A stretch of DNA of 64,000 nt from Paraburkholderia fungorum (GTDB lineage Bacteria > Pseudomonadota > Gammaproteobacteria > Burkholderiales > Burkholderiaceae): NCBI RefSeq assembly GCF_003610895.1, contig NZ_MCAS01000016.1:62001-126000 (forward strand). Reading direction: 5' to 3'. Every line of letters starts with the position of its first letter. The first letter of the stretch is position 1. Shown here piece after piece: positions 18,493 through 27,463 of this stretch. The position numbers and the translations under genes were made by a program. Below the pieces are notes generated by a model. It worked only from the letters and a program-made list of their open reading frames with translations, had not been told where the DNA came from and did no database searches.

Positions 18493-19464
18493 ATGAGCAC
18501 TCTGCACGACAACAGCATCATCATCGACGGTCTGAACATTTCGAAATTCGAGCGCTCGGTGTTCGAGGACATGCGCCGTGGCGGCGTGACCGCGGTGAAC
18601 TGCACGGTGTCGGTCTGGGAAAGCTTCCAGAAGACGGTCGACAACATCGCCGAGATGAAGCAGCAGATCCGCGAATACGGCGAGATCCTGACGCTCGTGC
18701 GCACCACCGCCGACATCCTGCGTGCGAAGAAAGAGAACAAGACGGGCATTATCTTCGGCTTCCAGAACGCCCATGCGTTCGAAGACAACCTCGGCTATAT
18801 CGAGGCTTTCAAGGACCTCGGCGTGAACGTGGTCCAGCTTTGCTACAACACGCAGAACCTGGTCGGCACGGGATGCTATGAACGTGACGGCGGCCTGTCC
18901 GGTTATGGCCGCGAAGTGATTCAGGAGATGAACCGCGTCGGCATCATGGTCGATCTCTCGCATGTGGGCGGCAAGACGTCGTCCGAAGCGATCGCGGCGT
19001 CGAACAAACCGGTGTGCTACTCGCACTGCTGCCCGTCGGGGTTGAAAGAGCATCCGCGCAACAAGAGCGACGAACAATTGAAAGAGATCGCCGACGCGGG
19101 CGGCTTCGTCGGCGTGACGATGTTCGCGCCGTTCCTCAAGCGCGGCCCGGACGCGACCGTCGACGACTATATCGAGGCAATCGAGTACGTGGTGAATCTG
19201 ATCGGCGAAGACCAGGTCGGTATCGGCACGGACTTCACGCAAGGCTACAGCACTGAGTTCTTCGACTGGATCACGCATGACAAGGGCCGTTATCGCCAGT
19301 TGACGAACTTCGGCAAGGTGGTGAATCCGGAAGGCATTCGCACGATCGGCGAGTTTCCGAACCTGACGGCCGCGATGGAGCGCGCCGGCTGGAGCGAGAC
19401 GCGCATCAGGAAGATCATGGGTGAAAACTGGGTGCGGGTGTTCGGCGAGGTGTGGACAGTCTGA
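18493..19464 (+). CDS. Membrane-dipeptidase (M19) family protein of the betaine cluster, altered metal site
   Basis: A 323-residue homologue of renal-type dipeptidases, equivalent by position and sequence to the P. aeruginosa gene beside dgcA (PA5396). The usual zinc motif DGHND near the N-terminus reads DGLNI here (residues 12-16), so both metal ligands His and Asp are missing. The bridging Glu position reads Gln91 (FGFQNAHAF). The later His ligands appear retained (His157 in VDLSHVGG, His178 in YSHC), as do an Arg after EHP (HPRNKSDEQL) and the Asp in GTDFTQGY. No signal peptide is present, so the protein is cytoplasmic. It lies 18 bp after glyA and 43 bp before the DUF5943 gene. Peptidase activity is doubtful; its role in betaine breakdown is unknown. 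Confidence 0.85.
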   Translation: MSTLHDNSIIIDGLNISKFERSVFEDMRRGGVTAVNCTVSVWESFQKTVDNIAEMKQQIREYGEILTLVRTTADILRAKKENKTGIIFGFQNAHAFEDNLGYIEAFKDLGVNVVQLCYNTQNLVGTGCYERDGGLSGYGREVIQEMNRVGIMVDLSHVGGKTSSEAIAASNKPVCYSHCCPSGLKEHPRNKSDEQLKEIADAGGFVGVTMFAPFLKRGPDATVDDYIEAIEYVVNLIGEDQVGIGTDFTQGYSTEFFDWITHDKGRYRQLTNFGKVVNPEGIRTIGEFPNLTAAMERAGWSETRIRKIMGENWVRVFGEVWTV

Positions 19465-19507
19465 TCCGCCATTCATCGAACCTGAACCCATAAAAACGGA
19501 GCCCCAC

Positions 19508-20044
19508 ATGCAACCCCAACTGCCTATCGACGTCGATCCGGACACCGGTGTCTGGACGACCGACGCGCTGCCGATGCTGTACGTGCCGCGTCACTTCTTC
19601 ACGAACAATCACACCGCGGTCGAAGAAGCGCTTGGCCGCGAAGCGTATGCCGAGATTCTCTACAAGGCCGGCTACAAGTCCGCGTATTTCTGGTGCGACA
19701 AGGAAGCGAAACAGCATGGCATTGCCGGCATGGCGGTGTTCGAGCATTACCTGAACCGCCTGTCGCAACGCGGCTGGGGTCTTTTCTCGATCACGGAAGC
19801 CGACCCATCCAGTTCGCGTGCCCGCATCGAATTGCATCACTCGTCGTTCGTGCTCGCGCAACCGGGCAAGGAGGGCAAGCTTTGCTACATGTTCGCGGGC
19901 TGGTTCGCCGGCGCGATGGATTGGGTCAACGATACCGCGCCTGACGGACAGCGCAAAGGTCCGCCGTCCCATTCGAAGGAAGCGCGCTGCGCGGCCGAGG
20001 GCCACGACCACTGCGTGTTCGAAGTGTCGCCGCTCGCGTCGTAA
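19508..20044 (+). CDS. DUF5943 / V4R-domain protein of the dimethylglycine cluster
   Basis: A 178-residue cytoplasmic protein of unknown function. It matches the conserved gene between the dipeptidase and dgcA in pseudomonads (PA5397). The C-terminal EARCAAEGHDHCVFEV segment has the cysteine-pair pattern of the 4-vinyl reductase (V4R) small-molecule-binding domain. The region CYMFAGWFAGAMDWVND fits the preceding helix. The ATG at 19508 (MQPQLPIDVDPDTG) is preferred to an upstream in-frame codon that overlaps the dipeptidase gene. No catalytic residues are evident. Constant linkage with dgcAB suggests a scaffold, sensor or cofactor-handling role (inference). Confidence 0.85.
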   Translation: MQPQLPIDVDPDTGVWTTDALPMLYVPRHFFTNNHTAVEEALGREAYAEILYKAGYKSAYFWCDKEAKQHGIAGMAVFEHYLNRLSQRGWGLFSITEADPSSSRARIELHHSSFVLAQPGKEGKLCYMFAGWFAGAMDWVNDTAPDGQRKGPPSHSKEARCAAEGHDHCVFEVSPLAS

Positions 20045-20095
20045 CCACGACGCACCCCAGCCGCACACAGCCTATTTATTCCGAGGTCGATCGCA

Positions 20096-22159
20096 ATGCG
20101 TTACCCGAACCTTTTCAAACCTCTCACGCTGAACCAGTTGACCTTGCGTAACCGCATCGTCAGCACCGCGCACGCGGAGGTGTATGCGGAGCCGGGCGGT
20201 CTGCCTGGCGACCGTTATATCCGTTACTACGAAGAGAAGGCCAAGGGCGGCGTCGGCCTCGCCGTGTGCGGCGGCTCGAGCCCGGTGTCGATCGATAGCC
20301 CGCAAGGCTGGTGGAAGTCGGTGAATCTCTCGACCGACAAGATCATCGATCCGCTCGCGCGGCTCGCCGAGGCGATGCACCGGCACGGCGCGAAGATCAT
20401 GATTCAGGCCACCCACATGGGCCGGCGCTCGGCATTTCACGGCGAGCATTGGCCGCATCTGATGTCGCCTTCGGGCGTGCGTGAGCCGGTGCACCGCGGC
20501 AATGCGAAGATCATCGAAGTGGAAGAGATTCGCCGCATCATCTCGGACTTTGCCGCCGCCGCGAAGCGCGTGAAAGATGCCGGCATGGACGGCATCGAGA
20601 TATCGGCGGCCCACCAGCATCTGATCGATCAGTTCTGGAGTCCACGCACCAATTTCCGCACCGACGAATGGGGCGGCTCGCTCGAAAACCGTCTGCGTTT
20701 CGGTACGGAAGTGTTGAAGGCCGTGCGCGAAGCGGTCGGTGCGGATTTCTGCGTCGGGCTGCGCATGTGTGGCGACGAGTTCCATGAAGACGGGCTCGAT
20801 CACGAACAGCTGAAGGAGATCGCTCAGGCGATGAGCGAGACCGGCCTGATCGATTACCTCGGCGTGATCGGTTCCGGCGCGGATACGCACAACACACTGG
20901 CGAACTGCATGCCGCCGATGGCGCTGCCGCCCGAACCCTTCGTGCATCTTGCGGCCGGCATCAAGTCGGTGGTGAAGCTGCCGGTGATGCATGCGCAAAG
21001 CATTCGCGACGCGGGCCAGGCGGAACGGCTGCTCGCGAGCGGCATGGTCGATCTGGTCGGCATGACGCGTGCGCAGATTGCCGACCCGCATATGGTCATC
21101 AAGATCCGCGACGGCCGCGAAGACGAGATCAAGCAATGTGTCGGCGCGAACTATTGCATCGACCGCCAGTACAACGGGCTGGACGTGCTGTGCGTGCAGA
21201 ACGCCGCGACTTCACGCGAAGAAACCATGCCGCACGTGATCGCGAAGACACGTGGGCCGAAGCGCAAGGTGGTCGTGGTCGGCGCGGGGCCTGCCGGACT
21301 GGAAGCGGCGCGCGTGGCGAAGTCGCGCGGTCACGACGTGGTGCTGTTCGAGAAGAACGAATACGTGGGCGGTCAGATCATGCTGGCCGCGAAAGCGCCG
21401 CAGCGTGAGCAGATGGCGGGCATCGTGCGCTGGTTCGATATGGAAACGAAGCGCCTCGGCGTGGATCGCCGTCTCGGCGTCGCGGCCGACGAAAAGGCCA
21501 TCATGGCCGAGAAGCCGGACATTGTCGTGCTGGCCACGGGCGGTTCGTCGTTCACGTCGCAAGTCGCGGCGTGGGGTGTCGAGGAAGGACTCGCGGTCAG
21601 CTCGTGGGATGTCCTGTCGGGCAAGGTCGAGCCGGGCAAGAACGTGCTGGTGTACGACGGCGTCAGCACGCACGCCGGTGCGGGTGTCGCGGATTTCATG
21701 TCGAGCCGCGGCTCGAACGTCGAGATCGTGACGCCTGACGTGAAAGTTGCCGACGACGTCGGCGGCACGACGTTCCCGATTTTCTATCGCCGGCTCTACG
21801 CGCAAGGCGTGATTCATACGCCGAACTACTGGCTCGACAAAGTGTACGAGGAAGACGGCAAGAAGATCGCCGTGATCCGCAACGAGTACACGGAAGAACA
21901 GGAAGAGCGCGTGGTCGACCAGGTGGTGATCGAGAACGGCAGCACACCGAACGACCAGCTCTACTGGACACTCAAGCCCGAATCGGTGAATCGCGGCCAG
22001 GTGGACGTGCACAAGCTCTTCGCCTCCGAGCCGCAACCGTCGCTCAGCGAAGAATTGGGTAACGGCCGCTTCCTGCTGTTCCGCGTCGGCGATTGCATTT
22101 CCATGCACAACATTCACGGCGCGATTTACGACGCGCTGCGCCTTTGCAAGGATTTCTGA
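20096..22159 (+). CDS. dgcA: Dimethylglycine catabolism flavoprotein DgcA (dimethylglycine demethylase component)
   Basis: A 687-residue protein with an N-terminal old-yellow-enzyme TIM barrel (FKPLTLNQLTLRNRIV; AAHQHLIDQFWSPRTN) and a C-terminal FAD/NAD-binding half (VVVVGAGPAG about 392-401), the trimethylamine-dehydrogenase architecture. The intervening Fe-S motif reads CVGANYC at 348-354, then Cys366. Compared with C-x2-C-x2-C-x12-C of trimethylamine dehydrogenase, the second ligand is Ala351. Established in Pseudomonas: dgcAB are required to demethylate dimethylglycine to sarcosine. dgcB starts 2 bp after the stop. Electrons probably pass to DgcB and the ETF encoded next. Confidence 0.94.
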   Translation: MRYPNLFKPLTLNQLTLRNRIVSTAHAEVYAEPGGLPGDRYIRYYEEKAKGGVGLAVCGGSSPVSIDSPQGWWKSVNLSTDKIIDPLARLAEAMHRHGAKIMIQATHMGRRSAFHGEHWPHLMSPSGVREPVHRGNAKIIEVEEIRRIISDFAAAAKRVKDAGMDGIEISAAHQHLIDQFWSPRTNFRTDEWGGSLENRLRFGTEVLKAVREAVGADFCVGLRMCGDEFHEDGLDHEQLKEIAQAMSETGLIDYLGVIGSGADTHNTLANCMPPMALPPEPFVHLAAGIKSVVKLPVMHAQSIRDAGQAERLLASGMVDLVGMTRAQIADPHMVIKIRDGREDEIKQCVGANYCIDRQYNGLDVLCVQNAATSREETMPHVIAKTRGPKRKVVVVGAGPAGLEAARVAKSRGHDVVLFEKNEYVGGQIMLAAKAPQREQMAGIVRWFDMETKRLGVDRRLGVAADEKAIMAEKPDIVVLATGGSSFTSQVAAWGVEEGLAVSSWDVLSGKVEPGKNVLVYDGVSTHAGAGVADFMSSRGSNVEIVTPDVKVADDVGGTTFPIFYRRLYAQGVIHTPNYWLDKVYEEDGKKIAVIRNEYTEEQEERVVDQVVIENGSTPNDQLYWTLKPESVNRGQVDVHKLFASEPQPSLSEELGNGRFLLFRVGDCISMHNIHGAIYDALRLCKDF

Positions 22160-22161
22160 CG

Positions 22162-24075
22162 ATGAGCCCCGTGTTTGTCATCACCGTCCTGCTGTGGTTG
22201 TCGGTGGCGGGTCTGGCGTTCGCGCTCGTCAAGCGCGCCGCGTACTGGCGCGAAGGCCGCGCCACGGCGGCGGGTGCGTACGGATGGACCAATCTGCTGG
22301 CGATTCCGAAGCGCTATTTCGTCGACCTGCATCACGTGGTGGCGCGCGACCCGTACATCGCGAAGACGCACGTAGCGACGGCGGGCGGCGCGATCCTCGC
22401 GATGGCGCTGGTATTCGTCAACTACGGTCTGGCGATCTACTCGCCGTGGCTCGACAAGCTGATCTTTCTGGCCGCGCTGGTGATGCTGGTCGGCGCGGTG
22501 TTCGTCTGGCGCCGGCGGCACGGCGCGAAGGCTGTGCCGGCTCGGCTCTCGCGCGGTCCCTGGGATCATCTGCCCTTGCTGCTCGGATCGTTCGCGCTCG
22601 GTTTGGCGCTGTTCGTCGCGCTGCCGGCCGCGGCGATGTCGGGTGCGCTGGCGATTATCGTCGCGCTGCTGATCGCGGCGGGGGCATTCACGATGACCTT
22701 CGGCGCGGCTCGCGGCGGCCCGATGAAGCATGCGCTTGCCGGTCTGCTGCATCTCGCGTTCCATCCCCGTCAGGAGCGCTTTGCCGAACGCAACGACAAC
22801 GACGTCGTACCGCCGACCGCATTGAAGGTGCCGCTGCTCGACGCGAAGGAATACGGCGTCGGCAAACCGGTCGAGTTCCGCTGGAACCAGTTGCTGAGCT
22901 TCGACGCGTGCGTGCAGTGCGGCAAATGCGAAGCGGCGTGTCCCGCGTTCGCGGCCGGTCAGCCGCTCAACCCGAAGAAGCTGATTCAGGATCTGGTCAC
23001 GGGCATGGTCGGCGGCACGGACGAGGCGTATGCGGGCAGCCCGACCCCAGGCATCCCGCTCGGCAAACACGGCGGCGCGCCGGGCAAGCCGCTCGTGTCG
23101 AGCCTGATCGAAGCGGACACGCTGTGGTCGTGCACCACCTGCCGCGCTTGCGTGCAGGAATGCCCGATGCTGATCGAGCATGTCGACGCGATCGTGGATA
23201 TGCGCCGCAACCAGACCCTGGTTGAAGGCAGCGTTCCCGGCAAGGGGCCGATCACGCTCGCGAATCTGCGCGAGACCGGCAGTTCGAACGGTTATGACAT
23301 CGGTGCGCGTTACGACTGGGCGGTCGATCTGCAAGTGCAGGTCGCGCAACCGGGACGTCAGGTGGATGTGCTGTTGATCGCCGGCGAAGGCGCGTTCGAC
23401 ATGCGCTATCAACGCACACTGCGTGCGCTCGTCAAGGTGCTGAATCGGGCGGGAATCGACTACGCGGTGCTCGGCGGCGTCGAAACCGACACCGGCGACA
23501 CGGCACGGCGTTTGGGCGATGAAGCCACCTTCCAGCAGCTCGCGACAAAACTGATCGGCACGCTTTCGCAGTACGCGTTCCGCAAGATCGTGACCGCCGA
23601 TCCGCACGTGCTGCATAGCCTGCGCAACGAATATCGCGCGCTCGGCGGTTTCTACGAGGTCCAGCATCACACGGCGCTGATCGAAGAACTGGTGGCGAGC
23701 GGAAAACTGTCGCCGAAGGCGGTCGCCGCGTTCGCCGATCGCAAGATCACGTATCACGACCCGTGCTATCTGGGCCGCTATAACGGCGAGACGGAAGCGC
23801 CGCGCAGGTTGCTGAAAAGCATCGGCATCAAGGTGGTCGAGATGGAACGCAACGGCATGCGCGGACGTTGCTGCGGCGGTGGCGGCGGTGCCCCATTGAC
23901 CGACATCCCTGGCAAAAAACGCATTCCGGACATCCGCATCGACGATGCCCGCGCGATAAACGCCGACATCGTTGCGGTGGGTTGCCCGAATTGCACGGCG
24001 ATGCTCGAAGGCGTGGTTGGCCCGCGTCCGGAAGTGCTGGACGTCGCTGAACTGGTTGCAGCAGCGCTGGAGTAA
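22162..24075 (+). CDS. dgcB: DgcB, membrane iron-sulfur electron-transfer subunit
   Basis: A 637-residue protein with several N-terminal membrane helices (from VFVITVLLWLSVAGLAFAL to about residue 200). Two ferredoxin-type [4Fe-4S] motifs follow, CVQCGKCEAACPAF near 251 and CTTCRACVQECPML near 324. Two heterodisulfide-reductase-like cysteine-rich CCG segments follow (HDPCYLGRYNG; RCCGGGGGAP). This resembles GlpC/HdrD and ETF:quinone-type membrane reductases. Inferred role: it accepts electrons from DgcA, GbcB or ETF and passes them to the quinone pool. The start is the ATG at 22162, 2 bp after the dgcA stop. Next to it is etfA, 4 bp downstream. Confidence 0.92.
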   Translation: MSPVFVITVLLWLSVAGLAFALVKRAAYWREGRATAAGAYGWTNLLAIPKRYFVDLHHVVARDPYIAKTHVATAGGAILAMALVFVNYGLAIYSPWLDKLIFLAALVMLVGAVFVWRRRHGAKAVPARLSRGPWDHLPLLLGSFALGLALFVALPAAAMSGALAIIVALLIAAGAFTMTFGAARGGPMKHALAGLLHLAFHPRQERFAERNDNDVVPPTALKVPLLDAKEYGVGKPVEFRWNQLLSFDACVQCGKCEAACPAFAAGQPLNPKKLIQDLVTGMVGGTDEAYAGSPTPGIPLGKHGGAPGKPLVSSLIEADTLWSCTTCRACVQECPMLIEHVDAIVDMRRNQTLVEGSVPGKGPITLANLRETGSSNGYDIGARYDWAVDLQVQVAQPGRQVDVLLIAGEGAFDMRYQRTLRALVKVLNRAGIDYAVLGGVETDTGDTARRLGDEATFQQLATKLIGTLSQYAFRKIVTADPHVLHSLRNEYRALGGFYEVQHHTALIEELVASGKLSPKAVAAFADRKITYHDPCYLGRYNGETEAPRRLLKSIGIKVVEMERNGMRGRCCGGGGGAPLTDIPGKKRIPDIRIDDARAINADIVAVGCPNCTAMLEGVVGPRPEVLDVAELVAAALE

Positions 24076-24079
24076 CGCG

Positions 24080-25258
24080 ATGAACACGCTCAAACGAATC
24101 GACCCGCGCCGGCCGTTCACGATCACGGCCGACGGACTCAAGCGCATCACGCTCGGCATGACGGGTGTCGCCGGCTCGACCGGGTTCGCCGCGCAGGGCG
24201 CCACGGGCGCGGCGCACCGCGAGCATGCGAAACCGCGCCGCACAACCGCCGCGGCGCGGCGGGTGCTGCTGGTGGCCGCTCACGCGGACCGTGGCGCGCT
24301 GGACGACCACGCGCGTCAGACTCTGGCCGCCGCGGCACTGATCGCGGACGCGACAACCGAGGTCGTGCTGCTCGTCTTCGGCGAATTCACCGGCGATGCG
24401 GCCGCGCTCGGCGCCGACAAACTGATCGAATTGCCGATGTTCGACCGTCGCGTTTTTGCGCCTCTGGACGAACTGAACGCACTCGCCGCGTGCGTCGCGG
24501 CTTATGCGCCGGCGCACATTTTTCTGCCTGACAATCCCACCGGCGACGGCGATCTCGGCCGCCGTTATGCGGCAGCTGCGAATGCGAGCGTCGCGGCGCA
24601 CGTCGTCGAAATCGATGCGACGCATGTCGCGGCGTATGTTCAGACGAATACGGCGTTCGCCCGCTGCGCATTGCCTGAGGTCGTGTTGCTCGCACCGAAT
24701 GCGGTCGATCCGAAGTTGCCGTTTGTCGGCGCGGGCGAGCGCGTGGTGTGGCGTTTCGATGGCGAAGCGGCTTCGCCCGAGGGCGTCGTGCGCGATCTTG
24801 GCATCGAGGAAATGGATGCCGCCCAACTGGCGCTCGAAGAGGCGGATTTCATCGTTTCGGCAGGCAATGGCGTGAGCGATGTGCCCGCGTTCGAGCGCCT
24901 GGCGGCGACGTTGGGCGCCGCGATCGGCGCAAGCCGCGTGGCGGTGGACGACGGCAAATTCACCCGCGACAAGCAGATTGGCGCGACCGGCAAGACCGTC
25001 GAAGCGAGCGTCTATATCGCGTTCGGTATTTCGGGCGCGGTGCAGCATCTGCAGGGCATCAAGGATTGCCGGCACGTGATCGCGGTGAATCTCGACGCCA
25101 GCGCGCCGATCGCCAAACGCGCGAATCTGACCGTGATTGCCGACGCGCAGGAGACCATCGCGGCGCTGAACGAAGCTGCGGCGGCCGCGCGCACGGCACG
25201 CGGCACCGGTGCGGCGCTTTTGAATTCAACGGCTGTTGCGGAAGGAGCGCTTGCATGA
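24080..25258 (+). CDS. etfA: Electron transfer flavoprotein alpha subunit, dimethylglycine cluster
   Basis: A 392-residue ETF alpha-type protein. The C-terminal FAD domain is clear: KQIGATGKTVEASVYIAFGI, then SGAVQHLQGI and the VNLDASAPI segment, as in canonical EtfA. The N-terminus has an extra 50-60 residue segment (RRPFTITADGLKRITLG) seen in the methylamine-cluster paralogues. It overlaps the beta gene by 4 bp (ATGA). Order alpha-then-beta is the arrangement in betaine clusters, distinct from the housekeeping etfBA. It likely receives electrons from DgcA or sarcosine/dimethylglycine oxidation and hands them to DgcB (inference). Confidence 0.9.
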   Translation: MNTLKRIDPRRPFTITADGLKRITLGMTGVAGSTGFAAQGATGAAHREHAKPRRTTAAARRVLLVAAHADRGALDDHARQTLAAAALIADATTEVVLLVFGEFTGDAAALGADKLIELPMFDRRVFAPLDELNALAACVAAYAPAHIFLPDNPTGDGDLGRRYAAAANASVAAHVVEIDATHVAAYVQTNTAFARCALPEVVLLAPNAVDPKLPFVGAGERVVWRFDGEAASPEGVVRDLGIEEMDAAQLALEEADFIVSAGNGVSDVPAFERLAATLGAAIGASRVAVDDGKFTRDKQIGATGKTVEASVYIAFGISGAVQHLQGIKDCRHVIAVNLDASAPIAKRANLTVIADAQETIAALNEAAAAARTARGTGAALLNSTAVAEGALA

Positions 25259-26046
25259 AAATCGCCGTACTGGTTTCCGTGGGGCGGCACCCGGTTAGCG
25301 GCACCGCGTGTTACAGCCGTAACGACGCCGCCGCGCTGACGATCGCGCTTTCTCTCGCCAGAGCGCACGGTGCGACGCTCGACGTGCTGCACGCGGGCGA
25401 TCCGTCAAACCCGGCGCTCAAGGAATATCTCGCGCTCGGCGCGCGCACGGTCGAGGTGCTGGAAGTGCCGGCCACGCTTGAAGGGCAAGGCGATGTGACA
25501 GCGCCGCTCGCCACCCGTCTGCGCGGTTACGATCTGGTATTGACCGGCACCCGCGCCGAAGGGGCATTCGATAGCGGCATGCTGCCGTATCGCGTCGCCA
25601 GTGCGCTGGAGATGCCGCTGGTGGGTGCGGCAGTCGATCTGACGCTACGCGAGGGCTGCGCGGAGGTCCGGCAATTCATGCCGAAGGGCCTGCGCCGGCG
25701 CGTGGAGGTGCGGTTGCCGGCTTTGATCGCGGTGCACCCGCTGGCCAATACAGCGCCGAGCTATGCCTATGCGAGGCTGTGCGAAGGCACGATCCGCCCG
25801 GTTACGGCGACAACGCCTGCGAGCCCGGCCGCAGCCACCTCCCGCGACCTGGCCTGGACGATCCGTCCCGCGAGCGCCAAACCGGTGCGCCTCGCCGCTG
25901 CCGAGAAGCGCTCGGGCCATGCCCGCATGCTCTCGGCGACGACCACGGAAAGCCGTGGCGGCAGCGTCGTAATTGAAGGGAGTTCCGTCGAAAAAGCACA
26001 AGTGATCCTTGCGTATTTGCGCGAGCATCAACTCGTGGATTACTGA
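25255..26046 (+). CDS. etfB: Electron transfer flavoprotein beta subunit, dimethylglycine cluster
   Basis: A 263-residue ETF beta-type protein starting MKIAVLVSVGRHPVSGTACY, with a GAAGGAG ribosome-binding site. It shows the Rossmann-like core (LVLTGTRAEGAFDSGMLPYR) and the beta-subunit segment VEVRLPALIAVHPL. The stretch at about 185-210 (TATTPASPAAATS) is Ala/Thr/Pro-rich and looks like a linker. It is divergent from housekeeping EtfB and probably forms a dedicated pair with the overlapping alpha gene. It is followed 73 bp later by gbcA. Confidence 0.88.
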   Translation: MKIAVLVSVGRHPVSGTACYSRNDAAALTIALSLARAHGATLDVLHAGDPSNPALKEYLALGARTVEVLEVPATLEGQGDVTAPLATRLRGYDLVLTGTRAEGAFDSGMLPYRVASALEMPLVGAAVDLTLREGCAEVRQFMPKGLRRRVEVRLPALIAVHPLANTAPSYAYARLCEGTIRPVTATTPASPAAATSRDLAWTIRPASAKPVRLAAAEKRSGHARMLSATTTESRGGSVVIEGSSVEKAQVILAYLREHQLVDY

Positions 26047-26119
26047 TTTCCGGTTCGGGCCAGCATGCGACCAGGAGGGCCTGGCGCGGCGCCAGACGTG
26101 ACATGCAACGGAGCACACA

Positions 26120-27430
26120 ATGAAAGTTTCGGCAGACGTTCGCGCAATGATCGAACGCCGCAAAAGGAATCACACACTGGAAGCGCCGTTCTATACGGGC
26201 GAGGAAATTTTCGCGCTCGACATGGAGGCGATTTTCCGCAAGCACTGGATTCAGGTCGCGGTGGAACCGGACGTGCCGGAACCGGGCGACTACATCACGG
26301 TGGAAATCGGCAACGATTCGATTCTGATCGTGCGCGACGACGACATGCAGGTGCGGGCGTTCCATAACGTCTGCCGCCACCGCGGCGCGCGGTTGTGCAA
26401 TACGGACAAGGGTTCGCTCGGCAATATCGTCTGCCCGTATCACAGCTGGACCTACAACCTGAACGGCGATCTGATGTTCGCCGAGCACATGGGCGACCAG
26501 TTCGACCGCTGCAAGCATAGTCTGAAAGCGGTGCACCTGGAGAATCTTGCCGGTCTGATCTTCATCTGTCTCGCGGATGAGCCGCCTGCCGATTTTGCCG
26601 TGATGCGCGCCGCGATGGAACCGTATCTGCTGCCGCACGAACTCGCGGGCTGCAAGGTCGCGGCGTCGATCGACATTATCGAAGAAGGCAACTGGAAGCT
26701 CACGATGGAAAACAATCGCGAGTGCTACCACTGCGTCGCGAACCATCCCGAGCTGACGATCTCGCTCTACGAATACGGCTTCGGCTATCAACGCACGCCC
26801 GCCAACGAAGAAGGCATGGCCGCGTTCGAAGCGACCGTGGCGCGCCGCACTGCGCAATGGGAAGCGATGAAATTGCCGTCGGCGGAAATCGACCGTCTGG
26901 CCGATCTGGTCACGGGCTTTCGCACGCAACGCCTGCCGCTCGATCGCGATGGCGAATCGCAGACCATGGACGCCAAGGTGGCCTCGAAGAAACTGCTCGG
27001 CGGTTTCGAGCAGGCCGACCTCGGCGGCCTGTCGTTCTGGACGCAGCCGAATTCGTGGCATCACTTCATGAGCGACCATATCGTCAGCTTCTCGGTGATC
27101 CCGTTGTCGGCGGGTAAAACGCTGGTGCGCACCAAGTGGCTCGTGCACAAGGATGCACGCGAAGGCATCGATTACGACGTGAACAATCTCACGGCCGTGT
27201 GGCGCGCCACCAATGACCAGGACCGCGCGCTCGTGGAGTACTCGCAACGCGGCGCGACCAGCAGCGCCTACGAGCCGGGCCCGTACTCACCGTTCACCGA
27301 AGGACTCGTCGAGAAATTCTGCGAGTGGTATATCGGCCGCATTGCGGAGTTCAGCAATGCGCCTCAAACCCATGATGCCGGCGATGCGCCGGTTTCACAC
27401 GACGAAAAAGTCGTGTCGTTCATGCGCTGA
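26120..27430 (+). CDS. gbcA: Glycine betaine monooxygenase, Rieske oxygenase component
   Basis: A 436-residue ring-hydroxylating-type oxygenase that demethylates glycine betaine to dimethylglycine, releasing formaldehyde. The Rieske [2Fe-2S] ligands are Cys85 and His87 (CRHRGARLC), and Cys105 and His108 (CPYHSWTY). The mononuclear iron site is the NNRECYHCVANHPE segment with His204 and His209, plus a downstream Asp in the NDQDRALVE region. Full family length. gbcB follows after 33 bp. In Pseudomonas gbcA and gbcB are divergent, whereas here they are co-oriented and part of the glyA-to-gbcB run. Confidence 0.96.
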   Translation: MKVSADVRAMIERRKRNHTLEAPFYTGEEIFALDMEAIFRKHWIQVAVEPDVPEPGDYITVEIGNDSILIVRDDDMQVRAFHNVCRHRGARLCNTDKGSLGNIVCPYHSWTYNLNGDLMFAEHMGDQFDRCKHSLKAVHLENLAGLIFICLADEPPADFAVMRAAMEPYLLPHELAGCKVAASIDIIEEGNWKLTMENNRECYHCVANHPELTISLYEYGFGYQRTPANEEGMAAFEATVARRTAQWEAMKLPSAEIDRLADLVTGFRTQRLPLDRDGESQTMDAKVASKKLLGGFEQADLGGLSFWTQPNSWHHFMSDHIVSFSVIPLSAGKTLVRTKWLVHKDAREGIDYDVNNLTAVWRATNDQDRALVEYSQRGATSSAYEPGPYSPFTEGLVEKFCEWYIGRIAEFSNAPQTHDAGDAPVSHDEKVVSFMR

Positions 27431-27463
27431 GCGCAATACCGCAACCAGGAGCGGGAGAAAATA

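Noticed and set aside
22126..24243. A 705-codon antisense frame across dgcB
   Set aside because: It is Arg/Gln-biased with no recognisable domain; dgcB has clear Fe-S motifs.
26081..26095. CTGGCG/CGCCAG hairpin upstream of gbcA
   Set aside because: Only a 6-bp stem with a 3-nt loop and no T-run; such short GC hairpins are frequent here and it lies inside a co-transcribed unit.
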